Both the position numbers and the translations under genes were made by a program. Positions 46,770-56,391 of a DNA stretch of 64,000 nucleotides are shown here, piece by piece. Position 1 is the stretch's first letter, and the number at the start of each line of letters is the position of its first letter. The stretch covers positions 499,501-563,500 of the forward strand of contig NZ_AP023032.1 of assembly GCF_019670105.1 (NCBI RefSeq), given 5' to 3'. This stretch comes from Agarivorans albus. GTDB taxonomy: Bacteria; Pseudomonadota; Gammaproteobacteria; Enterobacterales; Celerinatantimonadaceae. Under the pieces are notes generated by a model. It did not search any database. It saw nothing but the letters and a program-made list of their open reading frames with translations, and was not told the origin of the DNA.

Positions 46770-48677
46770 ATGAATTGGCTTACCCAGCTTCCGCAAAAAT
46801 ATAAGAAGTTCTTAATTTCCTTAGTGGTATCGCTGTTTGTAGTTAGTGCGGTCATCAGTATTTATCAATTAAGACAAATTATTCAGCTACTTGAGTCGCC
46901 TAAGTCGTCGACGTCTTGGTCTGTGGTTCAGTTGCAAATGGAGCATCGCCGCTTTATTAATGCGCTGCAACTTTACCGACTTGGTGGCGTAAAGCATTCT
47001 GATTTAATGCTGCGTTATGACATTTTGTGGAGCCGTTTTCCGGTGCTGTTAGAAGGCCAAGAAAACGCCGGTTTTCACAATATAAAGTCTGCCAGACAAC
47101 TGGTTAGAGAGCTGTTTCAAGAGGTTCAGCGCATCGAGCCTCTGCTACAAGCCTTACCGCCTAGTCACGAGAAGTTTGTACAGGTGATTGAACGGCTGAA
47201 CATGTATTCTGCCCCTATCAATACCTTGGTGAATAAAGAGTTTCAGCGAAACAGCGAGTTTGATAAGAAAACTGACTTTAAGTTATTACAACTGCAGCTG
47301 ATTTTGTCTTTTGCCATTGGTGCGCTGTTAATTAGCGGCTCCATTTTAATTGTGATGATAGTGCGCGAGAATCATATTAATCGCTATCTTGCAAATCACG
47401 ATGTTCTCACCGGCTTACCTAACCGGGCCGGTTTACGAGAATTTATTGCGAGCCTAGAGAACAATCGCCGAGATTACGCGATTATGGTGCTAGACCTTAA
47501 CGGCTTTAAAGGCATTAACGATAGTTATGGTCACGAGTATGGCGACCGCATCTTAAATGTGGTGGCGCAGCGTTTAAACGGGCAAATGCGCCATTGTGAT
47601 TACGCGGTGCGTTTAGGTGGTGATGAGTTCGCCATTGTACAAACACGCGTGCGTTCAAGTGAAGACTGCTCTGGCTTTGCGCAGCGTTTAATTAACGTGA
47701 TAGAAAAACCAATGTCTTTGGAAGACCGAGAATGCTTTGTAGGCACCAGCATTGGTATTAGCACCGCCTTAGACAGCCAGGATGACTGGCTCACTATATT
47801 GGGCCAAGCAGATACCGCCATGTATCAGGCTAAGCAAGAGTCACGTTGCAGCTCTTGGCAGTTTTTCGAAGGGCAAATGCAATTGGCCAAAGAGCGAGAG
47901 CAGCATTTACTTAGCCAGTTTCGTGATGCTCTAGAAAACCAGCATTTGAGCTTGTTTTATCAACCTATTTTGGACTTAGCGAATGACAAAGTAGTGGGTG
48001 CCGAGGTGCAAGCGCGCTGGGAGCATCCGGTTTATGGCTGGGTAGAGCAGGCCGAATTGGTGGACATTGCCCACGCTTGTGGCTGTGTAGTGGCGTTAGA
48101 ATCTTGGGTACTTCGTGCATCTACTCAGCAACTTAAGCGTTGGCAGCATGGCTTAAATACCAACTTGCAATTGGCGGTGTCGATTTCTTCATCAACTTTA
48201 CACAACGATTTATTAGTACTGGTGAACAAAGTATTAATTGAGAGCCGAATATTGCCGCATCGCTTAATCATTAACATTATCGATAGTGACCAACAAATGC
48301 TGTTAGATTGTGTGGATGCGATTCGAGAGTTACGCCGCATTGGAGTGAGTTTATCACTGGATAATTTTGGTAGTGCAGAATGTCCCTTGGAATTGCTTAA
48401 TCACCTGCCAGTACAGTACTTGCGCGGTGCTAAATCCTTAATGTCGGATCTGCTCAATGCCAGCGACAAACAGCCTATGTTGATCGCCACGGTGATGTTT
48501 GCCAATCGCTTGGGAGTGAAATTAGTGGTAGATGGCGTAGAGAATCAACAGCATTTAGAGCAGCTTAAAGAGATTACAAAAGAAGTGTTGGTATTGGGAG
48601 CGGCTGTCGCTGCTTGGGCGCCAGCCGAAGAGTTCTCCCCCTACCTGAGAGCATTTGCAGAAAGCCCTAGCGAGTAA
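46770..48677 (+). CDS. Membrane GGDEF-EAL protein: intact cyclase, degenerate phosphodiesterase
   Basis: The protein of about 635 residues has TM1 (about 12-34), a periplasmic helical region, TM2 (about 175-198), a GGDEF domain and an EAL domain. GGDEF is intact (283-287) with an RxxD inhibitory site at 274-277 and NDSYGHEYGD, so it should make cyclic di-GMP. The EAL domain has AEVQARW for EALLRW, VSISSS where the metal-binding Asn belongs, INIIDS for LELTES and LDNFGS for DDFG, so hydrolysis is unlikely. A TTG at 46767 directly precedes the ATG used. It forms an operon with the upstream molybdopterin-fold gene and overlaps tail-to-tail with 48667-48981 by 11 bp. Confidence 0.9.
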   Translation: MNWLTQLPQKYKKFLISLVVSLFVVSAVISIYQLRQIIQLLESPKSSTSWSVVQLQMEHRRFINALQLYRLGGVKHSDLMLRYDILWSRFPVLLEGQENAGFHNIKSARQLVRELFQEVQRIEPLLQALPPSHEKFVQVIERLNMYSAPINTLVNKEFQRNSEFDKKTDFKLLQLQLILSFAIGALLISGSILIVMIVRENHINRYLANHDVLTGLPNRAGLREFIASLENNRRDYAIMVLDLNGFKGINDSYGHEYGDRILNVVAQRLNGQMRHCDYAVRLGGDEFAIVQTRVRSSEDCSGFAQRLINVIEKPMSLEDRECFVGTSIGISTALDSQDDWLTILGQADTAMYQAKQESRCSSWQFFEGQMQLAKEREQHLLSQFRDALENQHLSLFYQPILDLANDKVVGAEVQARWEHPVYGWVEQAELVDIAHACGCVVALESWVLRASTQQLKRWQHGLNTNLQLAVSISSSTLHNDLLVLVNKVLIESRILPHRLIINIIDSDQQMLLDCVDAIRELRRIGVSLSLDNFGSAECPLELLNHLPVQYLRGAKSLMSDLLNASDKQPMLIATVMFANRLGVKLVVDGVENQQHLEQLKEITKEVLVLGAAVAAWAPAEEFSPYLRAFAESPSE

Positions 48678-48981
48678 GCTGTTTAAAGTTGGCCAGTAAG
48701 CCGTGGATTTGCTCTAGTTTGGCAACCATTACTTTTAGTTGAGTCACAAAGTGCTCATCGTCTTGGCTTTCTTGTAGTAGCACCAAATCACTTGCTAACT
48801 CTTCCACATAGGGCAAAAACTGACGATCTTTGGCCTTAAATAAACTGTCTTTAAACAACTCGGTATACTTGGCTTTGCCTTGCTCTTGTTGCTGCTGAAT
48901 CACCGTGTCGGCATCAATGGCCTTGTGGTAGATGTCTTTGAGGTTTTCTTGAATTTGCTCAATGAGCTTGGTTTTATCCAT
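48667..48981 (-). CDS. Small coiled-coil protein of unknown function
   Basis: I do not recognise this 104-residue protein. It is almost entirely helical and charged (MDKTKLIEQIQENLKDIYHK; LFKAKDRQFLPYVEEL; FVTQLKVMVAKLEQIHGLL), with no Cys, signal peptide or membrane segment. A short cytosolic coiled-coil binding protein is likely. Its stop overlaps that of the GGDEF-EAL gene. It is followed by nothing on its strand until the convergent gene's end; epmB lies upstream with a 74-bp gap, so cotranscription with epmB is possible. Confidence 0.7.
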   Translation of the reverse strand: MDKTKLIEQIQENLKDIYHKAIDADTVIQQQQEQGKAKYTELFKDSLFKAKDRQFLPYVEELASDLVLLQESQDDEHFVTQLKVMVAKLEQIHGLLANFKQLTR

Positions 48982-49055
48982 GAATGTGGTCGCTGTATTT
49001 GGGTGAATACGTGCTTAACTTAAAAAGGAGTTAAGCCTTGTTCTGTTGCTTTAGT

Positions 49056-50078
49056 TTAGCTCAAGCCAATATCTATGGGTGTTTTACTGCGTTTGCCTGC
49101 TTGCTCGCGGGCTAAGCGAGGAACTAAGAAGCCAGGTAAGCGTTGATATAAGTCCTGCATTATCGTTACTGCGCTTTGCTCGTCAATATCGTAATGGGCT
49201 GCACCGGCAACTTTGTCGAGCAAAAATAAATAGTAAGGCAAAATATTAGCCGAGAATAAGGCCTCACTTAATTGCGCTAGAATGCTGGCATCATCGTTTA
49301 TATCCTTTAACAGCACTCCTTGGTTAAGCAAAGTAATGCCTGCTTCATGTAATTTGGCAAAGGCGCTGCTTAGCTCTTGGTTTATCTCGTTGGGGTGATT
49401 GATGTGGCTTACCACAATGGTTTGCAAACGAGTTTGTGCCAGTAGCTGAGTCAGCTCGATAGTAATTCTGCTTGGAATAACCACTGGTAATCGAGTGTGA
49501 ATACGCAGCCGCTTTAAGTGGGGAATTTGTTCTAGTTGTTCTATTAACCAAGCAAGCTGTTGGTCGTTAGCCATTAGTGGGTCGCCACCACTAAAAATTA
49601 CTTCATTAATTGCTTGATCTTGTGCGATATAATTTAGCGCTTGTTGCCAACCCTGTTTGTTTGGGCTGTTATCTTGATAAGGAAAGTGGCGACGAAAACA
49701 ATATCTACAGTTAACCGCACAACCACCACGTACAATAAATAATACTCGGCTTTTATATTTATGCAGTAAACCGGGTACAGCGGCTTGGTGCTCTTCTAAG
49801 GGATCTTCGTTAAAGCCTGCTACTTCAATAAACTCAGCGTGCTGAGGCAAAACTTGCAGTAGCAGTGGGTCATTAGGATTGGCTTTTTGCATGCGTTTGG
49901 CAAAGCTTAAAGGCACACGCATTGGGAATAATTTGCGGGCTGCAATGTCTGATTGGAAGTTTTCCGGGTCTAATTGCAAAAATTGCAGCAGATCTTTGGG
50001 ATCTGTGATGGCGTTTGCCAGCTCTTTTTGCCAATTACCCTGCACAGCAGCGTCGTTTCGCGGTATTATTCGCAACAT
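49056..50078 (-). CDS. epmB: EF-P beta-lysylation protein EpmB
   Basis: The 340-residue radical-SAM enzyme resembles lysine 2,3-aminomutase and converts (S)-alpha-lysine to (R)-beta-lysine for EF-P. The iron-sulfur motif GGCAVNCRYCFRRHFPY (CxxxCxxC), VIFSGGDPLM and the C-terminal PLP Lys region YYLFLLDKVAGAAHYD (family pattern) are visible. The frame extends to 50213, but the family start MLRIIPRN lies at 50078 and the rest overlaps efp on the other strand. It is divergent from efp with 34 bp between the start codons, so the two share a compact promoter region. Confidence 0.96.
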   Translation of the reverse strand: MLRIIPRNDAAVQGNWQKELANAITDPKDLLQFLQLDPENFQSDIAARKLFPMRVPLSFAKRMQKANPNDPLLLQVLPQHAEFIEVAGFNEDPLEEHQAAVPGLLHKYKSRVLFIVRGGCAVNCRYCFRRHFPYQDNSPNKQGWQQALNYIAQDQAINEVIFSGGDPLMANDQQLAWLIEQLEQIPHLKRLRIHTRLPVVIPSRITIELTQLLAQTRLQTIVVSHINHPNEINQELSSAFAKLHEAGITLLNQGVLLKDINDDASILAQLSEALFSANILPYYLFLLDKVAGAAHYDIDEQSAVTIMQDLYQRLPGFLVPRLAREQAGKRSKTPIDIGLS

Positions 50079-50112
50079 TGAAATTGATATTACCTTGTAA
50101 GTAGAGGACCAA

Positions 50113-50679
50113 ATGGCGTCATATAGTACCAGTGAATTCAAAGGCGGGCTAAAAATTATGCTCGACGGCGAACCATACGCAATTCTAGAAAACGAATTTG
50201 TAAAACCAGGCAAAGGCCAAGCATTTAACCGCGTTAAGTTACGCCGTTTATTAACCGGTAAAGTATTAGAAAAAACCTTTAAGTCGGGCGAATCTGTAGA
50301 AGCTGCCGACGTAATGGATTACGAATTAGCCTATTTATACAACGATGGCGAGTTCTACCATTTCATGAACAACGATACTTTTGAGCAAATTGCCGCTGAC
50401 GAAAAAGCAGTGGGCGATACGGCCAAGTGGTTAGTTGAGCAAGACGTATGTGTTATTACCACTTGGAACGAAAATCCAATTGCTGTAATGCCACCTAACT
50501 TTGTAGAGTTAGAAGTGACAGAAACAGACCCTGGCCTTAAGGGTGATACTGCCGGTACTGGTGGTAAACCCGCAACTCTAAGCACTGGCGCGGTTGTGCG
50601 TGTGCCATTGTTTATTCAGATTGGTGAAGTGGTTAAGGTTGACACTCGCAGCGCCGAATATGTAGGCCGTGTAAAGTAA
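50113..50679 (+). CDS. efp: Elongation factor P
   Basis: The 188-residue protein relieves ribosome stalling at poly-proline stretches. The N-terminal KOW-like domain holds the modified loop [11 protein letters not shown], with Lys34 as the site of beta-lysylation. Two OB-fold domains follow, ending in [13 protein letters not shown]. The length equals E. coli EF-P. AGTAGAGGA precedes the ATG. The modification genes epmB (adjacent, divergent) and epmA (55379) are both in the window, so the whole pathway except the hydroxylase EpmC is present here. Confidence 0.98.
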   Translation: MASYSTSEFKGGLKIMLDGEPYAILENEFVKPGKGQAFNRVKLRRLLTGKVLEKTFKSGESVEAADVMDYELAYLYNDGEFYHFMNNDTFEQIAADEKAVGDTAKWLVEQDVCVITTWNENPIAVMPPNFVELEVTETDPGLKGDTAGTGGKPATLSTGAVVRVPLFIQIGEVVKVDTRSAEYVGRVK

Positions 50680-50699
50680 TCACTACTTAAAAAATAGTA

Positions 50700-50720
50700 G
50701 GGAGCTTCGGCTCCCTTTTT
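50700..50720 (+). terminator. Terminator after efp
   Basis: A 6-bp stem (50700-50705 with 50710-50715) closes the stable TTCG tetraloop and is followed by a T-run. The remaining 185 bp up to the next gene show no clear site. Confidence 0.88.
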
Positions 50721-50904
50721 TATTTCGTTTTTTGTTTAAGATCTAGTTTGATCAACTAACTTTTTAGATGAAAAATATGTTTGCTAGTTGAATAAAATTT
50801 CCTCGTTAATCGCTTTGATTTAAGTCAATTTTAAACTTTGCGCAAACGCCATTTGTCTGCAATGCTTAATCAACGACCCACTTAATGACAAAAAGGTTAT
50901 CAGT

Positions 50905-51123
50905 ATGGAAGCAGTGATAGAAGCACCTGTAGGGCATGTAAGTAAGCGTTACTCCCATAAACTGAGTTTTGCAAAAGGCGCAGGTGATTACCCAACCGGG
51001 GTGTTTGAGCAGTTAGCTTGTAAAGAAGCAGAATTGGATATGCTTAAACAGCGAGAGATGCAGTTAGAATCAGAAATTCGTTTACTTAAACGTAATTGCC
51101 AACGAGACTTGAAAGTAGGCTGA
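50905..51123 (+). CDS. Small hypothetical protein with C-terminal coiled coil
   Basis: I do not recognise this 72-residue protein. The first half is polar (GHVSKRYSHKLSFAKGAG); the second half, ACKEAELDMLKQREMQLESE then RLLKRN, is a clear amphipathic helix likely to dimerise. AAAAGG lies upstream of the ATG. It has no signal peptide. Confidence 0.6.
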   Translation: MEAVIEAPVGHVSKRYSHKLSFAKGAGDYPTGVFEQLACKEAELDMLKQREMQLESEIRLLKRNCQRDLKVG

Positions 51124-51183
51124 CCCCAACTCAGCGTATTTACTCTTTAAGCTAGTAAAAGTGTTATCTGTGATAATTGGTTT

Positions 51184-51417
51184 TTGACTGAGTGTATTGT
51201 TGCACTGGCCGCCCTTTTACTAGGCTTAACTATATTTTATTCCTTCCGGCATCCGCAGCTAAAGCAGCTTTATCGCAATTCCCCTCGACATTTATTCACC
51301 ACCAAAATGACTAAACTTGGGTTTTGCTATAGGGAGTCAGTTGTCTTTACTCCTCTAGCAACGCTTAGCAGCAGTGTTACGCTGTTCTATGTTTTGACAA
51401 GGTATGTTAAGTACTAA
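51184..51417 (+). CDS. Possible two-segment membrane protein, TTG start
   Basis: This 77-residue frame starts at a TTG with no good ribosome-binding site. It has an N-terminal hydrophobic segment (CIVALAALLLGLTIFY), a basic loop (QLKQLYRNSPRH) and a second segment near the end. The composition is like a real membrane protein, and the gene after it (51450) is a real membrane protein 32 bp on. I treat it as tentative. Confidence 0.4.
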   Translation: MTECIVALAALLLGLTIFYSFRHPQLKQLYRNSPRHLFTTKMTKLGFCYRESVVFTPLATLSSSVTLFYVLTRYVKY

Positions 51418-51449
51418 GTCTTTTTAAATTCCGAATCCAAGGAGTAGAT

Positions 51450-51812
51450 ATGCTGCTTGTTGTTGCGTCACTGATATTGCTCTTAATTGCGGTGGTGCAT
51501 TCCTATTTAGGTGAAAAGTACATTCTTATCCGTTTGTTCAAGCGCGATAACATTCCGCATTTATTGGGCGGTGATCATTTTACCAAGGGTACTCTGCGGT
51601 TTTGTTGGCACATATTGTCGGTATGCGCACTGGGCTTCGCCGCTCTATTGTTTACCGCTTCACCCGCCGACACTTTGTTGTTATTAATTATAGGCAGTGT
51701 GTTTTTTCTAAGTGCTTTGCTAGCCCTATTTTTTACCAAGGCTAAACACTTGTCTTGGCTGGCATTTGGGCTGATTAGTACGATATGTTTTATCGAGGCA
51801 CTTAGCGGGTAG
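51450..51812 (+). CDS. Four-segment membrane protein of unknown function
   Basis: The 120-residue protein has four hydrophobic segments (about 1-17, 53-66, 73-90, 98-116) and a conserved-looking cytoplasmic loop, HSYLGEKYILIRLFKRDNIP then LRFCWHI. This loop pattern (HS-x-x-GE with a later WH) recurs in small uncharacterised bacterial membrane proteins. AAGGAG precedes the ATG. The function is unknown. A terminator follows. Confidence 0.75.
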   Translation: MLLVVASLILLLIAVVHSYLGEKYILIRLFKRDNIPHLLGGDHFTKGTLRFCWHILSVCALGFAALLFTASPADTLLLLIIGSVFFLSALLALFFTKAKHLSWLAFGLISTICFIEALSG

Positions 51813-51852
51813 CAGCAATAAATTGCGAGCAGTTAGGGATGATGTAGTGGTG

Positions 51853-51888
51853 AAACAAAGTGGGCAATTAACTTAGCCCACTTTGTTT
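51853..51888. terminator. Bidirectional rho-independent terminator
   Basis: A 13-bp stem (51853-51865 with 51876-51888) has a 10-base loop and a T-run on the right. It lies between the membrane-protein gene and frdD, which converge. Confidence 0.85.
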
Positions 51889-51896
51889 TTAGCTAT

Positions 51897-52250
51897 TTAT
51901 ACTAAGCCCAGTAACAGCAGTGTTGCGCAGGCGATTGAGCCAGCGAAGGCTACGCCATAGCACAATGCTTTTACTAAGTTGCCAGCGTGAATGCCGAAGT
52001 CATGCAGGGTGTGATAGAGGCGATGCATACATAACCATAACGGCAGGCTAATCACTATCCAAATTACTGCTGCGCCTAACCAGTGTTGGGAGAAGGCTAG
52101 GAGTCGCTCATAGGAGAATTGTTCGCCCGGAATAATCCCCATAGGCACCAGTAAGCCAGTAATTAAAATAGCGATAGGAGTGAATAGCGCAGCAACCATG
52201 CCGCCAGCGCCAAACATTCCCCAAAATACAGGTTCATTAGAACGTTTCAT
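51897..52250 (-). CDS. frdD: Fumarate reductase membrane anchor subunit D
   Basis: The 117-residue protein has three membrane segments and starts with the FrdD pattern KRSNEPVFWGMFGAGGMVAA. LHRLYHTLHDFGIH lies in the loop before TM3. With FrdC it anchors FrdAB and binds menaquinol. It is the last gene of frdABCD; the gap from frdC is 9 bp. Confidence 0.96.
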   Translation of the reverse strand: MKRSNEPVFWGMFGAGGMVAALFTPIAILITGLLVPMGIIPGEQFSYERLLAFSQHWLGAAVIWIVISLPLWLCMHRLYHTLHDFGIHAGNLVKALCYGVAFAGSIACATLLLLGLV

Positions 52251-52259
52251 TGGTGTCTC

Positions 52260-52649
52260 CTAAATCAAAACCAAGATTAAGCCAGCTAAGCTAATCACAG
52301 CCAAAGCGCCGTACATTCCACTTACTATCCAGCTGTCGGGTACGCGCTTTTGGCCTAGCCAAATGTTGGCGGCTTTAGGGGCTAAGCTAAACCAGGTAAT
52401 GCTGTGATAAAGCGTCCAGGCAAGGCTAAGTAAGTGAAATACTACCCAGCCTGGTTGGCTCATTGCATCTAGCCAACCGTTAAAGGCCTCGGCCCCTTGG
52501 CTTAAACGAAATAGACCAAACAGCAATACAAAGCTGTAAATGGCAATCACTAGGCTTGAGCCTTCACGGATGATGTACTTGGTATGAAAAGTATTTTTGA
52601 GCCACCAAGTTGCACCCATCTTACGTTCATAAGGTTTACGTTTGCTCAT
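52260..52649 (-). CDS. frdC: Fumarate reductase membrane anchor subunit C
   Basis: The 129-residue protein has three membrane segments, begins KRKPYERKMGATWWLKN and contains HSITWFSLAPKAANI, both as in E. coli FrdC. It takes part in quinol binding. The start lies 2 bp after the frdB stop, so translational coupling is likely. Confidence 0.96.
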   Translation of the reverse strand: MSKRKPYERKMGATWWLKNTFHTKYIIREGSSLVIAIYSFVLLFGLFRLSQGAEAFNGWLDAMSQPGWVVFHLLSLAWTLYHSITWFSLAPKAANIWLGQKRVPDSWIVSGMYGALAVISLAGLILVLI

Positions 52650-52651
52650 GC

Positions 52652-53386
52652 TTACTCTCCTGGCTTGAACATGGCTATCACATAGTCTTTAGCGCTATCT
52701 ACTTTGCCGAGTTGAATAGCGGCGGCCGGATCGACGTCTTTCGGACAGACTTTTGAGCAGTAACCCACAAAGGTACAGCCCCATGCGCCTTCTTCAGCGT
52801 TGACTATTTTCATTCGCTCGGCCTTGCCTGCGTCACGGCTGTCTTGGTTGTAGCGGTGTAATAGTGCGAGTGCAGCCGGTCCAGTGAAAGATTTGTCTAA
52901 GCCATATTGCGGACATGCCGCGTAACAAAGGCCACAGTTAATGCACATCGAGAATTGACGATATTGCGCCATTTGCTTAGGTGATTGGGTGTGACAGCCA
53001 TCTTCTAAAGCGCGTGGATTATCGTTGATGATGTAAGGTTTTATGGCTTCTAACTTCTCAATGAAGTCGCTCATGTCTACCACTAAATCACGTTCGATGG
53101 GAAAGTTTGCTAGCGCTTCTACCTTCATGCCATTGGGGTAATCACGCAAGAAGGTTTTACAGCCTAACTTAGGAACGCCATCTACCATCATGCCGCAGCT
53201 ACCACAAATAGCCATGCGGCAAGACCAGCGGTAGCTAAGGGTAGGGTCAAGTTCGTCTTTAATGTAAGCCAAGGCTTCTAGCAGCGACATTTCGCGGGTG
53301 TAAGGAACGTCGTAGCTCTGCCATACCGGCTCGTGGTCGCTTTCTGGGCGGTAGCGCAGAATATCGATTTTCATCGTTTCGGCCAT
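52652..53386 (-). CDS. frdB: Fumarate reductase iron-sulfur subunit
   Basis: The 244-residue protein carries three clusters. The [2Fe-2S] ligands are in [16 protein letters not shown] and GC; the [4Fe-4S] and [3Fe-4S] ligands are in [12 protein letters not shown] and [12 protein letters not shown]. The ATG at 53386 is chosen: GGAGG lies upstream in the frdA end, only one base separates the frdA stop from the ATG, and a longer frame from 53449 would overlap frdA. It passes electrons from quinol to FrdA. Confidence 0.97.
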   Translation of the reverse strand: MAETMKIDILRYRPESDHEPVWQSYDVPYTREMSLLEALAYIKDELDPTLSYRWSCRMAICGSCGMMVDGVPKLGCKTFLRDYPNGMKVEALANFPIERDLVVDMSDFIEKLEAIKPYIINDNPRALEDGCHTQSPKQMAQYRQFSMCINCGLCYAACPQYGLDKSFTGPAALALLHRYNQDSRDAGKAERMKIVNAEEGAWGCTFVGYCSKVCPKDVDPAAAIQLGKVDSAKDYVIAMFKPGE

Positions 53387-53387
53387 G

Positions 53388-55193
53388 TTAATTTGCCTCC
53401 GCTTGTTTTTTGGCTGCTTCTTGGGCATCGGCGGCTGCGCCGTAAACACGTTCGGCAGGTTGAGATTTGGTGATCTTCACATCGCTGTAGCTAATCTCTG
53501 GTGCACTGTCAGGGCGGTAATTAGCTAAAGTGTGTTTAAGGAAATTCACATCATCACGCTGCTCATAACCATCAATACGCTGGTGCGAGCCGCGGCTCTC
53601 TTTGCGGTTAATCGCCGAGACAGCCATCGCTTCGGCTACGTCTAATAAGTAACCAAGTTCTACAGCGTAGAGCCATTCGGTATTAAACACTTCGCTGTCG
53701 TCTACCAACTTAATGTTTTTGTAGCGCTGTTTTAGCTCGGCAATTTTATCGATGGTTTGTTGCATGGTTTCTGCGGTGCGGTAAATGCCCACACCAGCTT
53801 CCATGGTACGACCTAACTCGTTGCGAATGTCTGAGGTTTTTTCATCACCTTGATTCGATTTTAAGGCTTGGTACTTAGCCAGAGTTTGCTCTGCTTGCTC
53901 AAGCAATGAAGCACTGTCGCTATGCTCACTCACAATGGCATTGCGTGCTGCTGATTCGCCCGCCACCTGACCAAATACGGTTATTTCGGTGAGTGAGTTA
54001 GAGCCTAAACGGTTAGCGCCATGCAAGCCAACTGATGAACATTCACCTGCGGCATATAAGCCTTTTAGTGATGTGGCACAACGGCCGTCGGTTTCAATAC
54101 CGCCCATGGTGTAGTGCACGGTTGGGCGCACTGGAATCGGCTCTTTAACGGGGTCTACGCCCATATAGGCTTTTGCCAATTCGCAAATAAACGGTAAGCG
54201 TTCTAGTAAGTAGTCTTCGCCTAAGTGAGTAAGGTCGAGGTTTACGTAGTCGCCATTTGGCCCTTCAATGGTTCGGCCAAGTTGCGCTTCTTGCCAAAAG
54301 CACTGGCTTAAACGGTCTCGAGGCCCTAGCTCCATGTATTTGTTTTTAGGTTCGCCAACTGGCGTTTCTGGCCCTAGGCCGTAGTCTTGTAAGTAACGGT
54401 AGCCATCTTTGTTGGTAAGAATGCCGCCTTCACCACGACAGCCCTCGGTCATTAAAATGCCTGAGCCGGGTAAACCAGTAGGGTGATATTGGACAAACTC
54501 CATATCACGCAGTGCTACGCCATGACGATAAGCTAGGGCCATACCGTCACCAGTCACAATGCCGCCGTTGGTATTAAAGCGATAAACGCGACCTGCACCG
54601 CCAGTGGCAATAATCACCGACTTAGCTTGAATAAGCTTGGCTACGCCTTCGGCGATATCTAAGGCGATAACCCCTTTTACTTGGCCGTCTTCTACGACTA
54701 GGTCGAGCACAAAATGCTCGTCGTAGCGCTTAATGCTGGGATACTTGGTTGAAGTTTGAAACAAGGTATGAAGAATGTGGAAGCCACTTTTATCGGCTGC
54801 AAACCAAGTTCGCTCGATTTTCATGCCACCAAAACGGCGTACGTTTACACTGCCGTCGGGACGACGTGACCAAGGGCAACCCCAGTGCTCTAGTTGAGTA
54901 AGTTCTTTGGGAGCGCGCTCAACAAAAAAGTCCACCACGTCTTGTTCACACAACCAATCGCCACCCGATACGGTGTCGTTAAAGTGGTTATCAAAGCTAT
55001 CGTGATCTTGAGCTACACCTGCAGCACCACCCTCTGCGGCAACGGTGTGGCTGCGCATTGGATATACTTTTGAAATTAATGCTACTTCTAACTCGGGGTG
55101 TTGTTCTGCAACTTCAATGGCGGCGCGTAAACCTGCGCCCCCAGCGCCAACAATGGCGACATCAGTTTTGATTACTTCCACGCTTTTCTCCAT
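53388..55193 (-). CDS. frdA: Fumarate reductase flavoprotein subunit
   Basis: The 601-residue protein reduces fumarate to succinate. It has the FAD-binding start [17 protein letters not shown], the covalent-flavin His in SHTVAAEGG, the active-site segments [21 protein letters not shown] and [12 protein letters not shown], and [19 protein letters not shown] use the ATG at 55193 (MEKSVEVIK); an earlier start at 55253 would add 20 residues without a match to the family. A consensus FNR box lies 47-60 bp upstream, fitting induction without oxygen. The frdABCD genes are contiguous with overlapping or near-overlapping ends. Confidence 0.97.
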   Translation of the reverse strand: MEKSVEVIKTDVAIVGAGGAGLRAAIEVAEQHPELEVALISKVYPMRSHTVAAEGGAAGVAQDHDSFDNHFNDTVSGGDWLCEQDVVDFFVERAPKELTQLEHWGCPWSRRPDGSVNVRRFGGMKIERTWFAADKSGFHILHTLFQTSTKYPSIKRYDEHFVLDLVVEDGQVKGVIALDIAEGVAKLIQAKSVIIATGGAGRVYRFNTNGGIVTGDGMALAYRHGVALRDMEFVQYHPTGLPGSGILMTEGCRGEGGILTNKDGYRYLQDYGLGPETPVGEPKNKYMELGPRDRLSQCFWQEAQLGRTIEGPNGDYVNLDLTHLGEDYLLERLPFICELAKAYMGVDPVKEPIPVRPTVHYTMGGIETDGRCATSLKGLYAAGECSSVGLHGANRLGSNSLTEITVFGQVAGESAARNAIVSEHSDSASLLEQAEQTLAKYQALKSNQGDEKTSDIRNELGRTMEAGVGIYRTAETMQQTIDKIAELKQRYKNIKLVDDSEVFNTEWLYAVELGYLLDVAEAMAVSAINRKESRGSHQRIDGYEQRDDVNFLKHTLANYRPDSAPEISYSDVKITKSQPAERVYGAAADAQEAAKKQAEAN

Positions 55194-55239
55194 ACGAAAT
55201 AAGCCTACAATGATTGTGCGGGTATTAGCTTTTTGATGC

Positions 55240-55253
55240 TTGACTAAAATCAA
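55240..55253 (-). promoter_or_regulatory. FNR box upstream of frdA
   Basis: On the plus strand TTGAC-TAAA-ATCAA fits the FNR consensus TTGAT-N4-ATCAA with one mismatch; on the minus strand it reads TTGAT-TTTA-GTCAA. The centre is about 53 bp before the frdA ATG. Anaerobic activation of frd by FNR is well known in E. coli. The same gap also holds the epmA promoter. Confidence 0.75.
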
Positions 55254-55378
55254 ATATTGACGCTACTTTGTGCAAGCTGCTGAGATAATTTAGCTTTTGA
55301 GATATAACTCCCGCTTTTGTTAGCAAAGTGGTATAAAACCCCGCGACAATTTCTAACTCAATGCAGGAAAAAATTTGC

Positions 55379-56353
55379 ATGTCTGAAACACTTTGGCAAC
55401 CCTCTGCAAGTATTCAAACACTTCAGCAAAGAGCAAAAATCATTAACAAAATCAGATGTTTTTTTGCCAAGCGTGAAGTGATGGAAGTAGACACACCTTG
55501 TTTAAGCCAGGCCTGCGTGAGTGACGTGCACTTGCATAGCTTCAGCACAACTTTGTCTGGGCCGGCTGCACCCAAAACCATGCCTTTGTATTTACAAACC
55601 TCGCCCGAGTTTCATATGAAGCGTTTATTAGCTGCTGGTAGTGGCTGCATTTATCAGCTGGCAAAAGCTTTTCGTAATGAAGAGGCTGGGCGTTTTCATA
55701 ACCCAGAGTTCACTATGTTGGAGTGGTACCGTATTGGTTTTGACCATTTTGCCTTAATGGATGAAATGGATGAGTTAATCACCGAGGTCTTGGCTTGTAA
55801 TAAGGCAGAGCGTTTAAGCTATGTTGAAGCCTTTGAGCGACACCTTGGTATCAATCCCATCAATGCTAGCCAAGCTGAGTTTGTTGCTGTAGCTAAACGC
55901 CTATCGGTTGAAGATTTAGTGGTGAATGAGCCTGATCGAGACACCATTTTGCAGCTGTTATTTAGCTTGGGCGTTGAGCCTAAAATTGGCCAGCAGCGCC
56001 CTTGCTTTGTTTATCACTTTCCAGCATCACAAGCCGCGCTAGCTAAAATTTCAGCAAAAGACCCGCAAGTAGCAGAGCGCTTTGAGCTGTATTTTAAAGG
56101 CATAGAGTTAGCCAATGGCTTTCATGAACTCACCGACGCTAAGGAGCAAGCCGCGCGTTTTGCTAAAGACCAGCAGGTGCGGGAAAATATGGGCTTGGCT
56201 GCTGCGCAAGTGGATCAGCATTTTTTAGCTGCTTTAGCGGCAGGCCTCCCCGCTTGTGCAGGCGTTGCTCTAGGCATCGACCGCCTGTTGATGTTGGCAT
56301 TAGGCACGCCTAACATTCAAGCGGTGCAAAGCTTTAGTGTAGACAGGGCGTAA
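55379..56353 (+). CDS. epmA: EF-P--(R)-beta-lysine ligase EpmA
   Basis: The 324-residue protein is a truncated class II lysyl-tRNA synthetase that lysylates EF-P. It starts [21 protein letters not shown], like E. coli EpmA, and has the class II motifs [37 protein letters not shown] and [12 protein letters not shown]. It lacks the tRNA anticodon-binding domain, as expected. The ATG at 55379 is preferred to 55361: AGGA lies ten bases upstream and the family N terminus begins here. Divergent from frdA, as in E. coli. Confidence 0.97.
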   Translation: MSETLWQPSASIQTLQQRAKIINKIRCFFAKREVMEVDTPCLSQACVSDVHLHSFSTTLSGPAAPKTMPLYLQTSPEFHMKRLLAAGSGCIYQLAKAFRNEEAGRFHNPEFTMLEWYRIGFDHFALMDEMDELITEVLACNKAERLSYVEAFERHLGINPINASQAEFVAVAKRLSVEDLVVNEPDRDTILQLLFSLGVEPKIGQQRPCFVYHFPASQAALAKISAKDPQVAERFELYFKGIELANGFHELTDAKEQAARFAKDQQVRENMGLAAAQVDQHFLAALAAGLPACAGVALGIDRLLMLALGTPNIQAVQSFSVDRA

Positions 56354-56355
56354 AC

Positions 56356-56386
56356 AAATAAACGGGAGCTGTGCTCCCGTTTATTT
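56356..56386. terminator. Bidirectional rho-independent terminator
   Basis: A 14-bp perfect stem (56356-56369 with 56373-56386) has a 3-base loop and lies between epmA and the convergent DASS carrier gene. Confidence 0.9.
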
Positions 56387-56391
56387 TGGTG

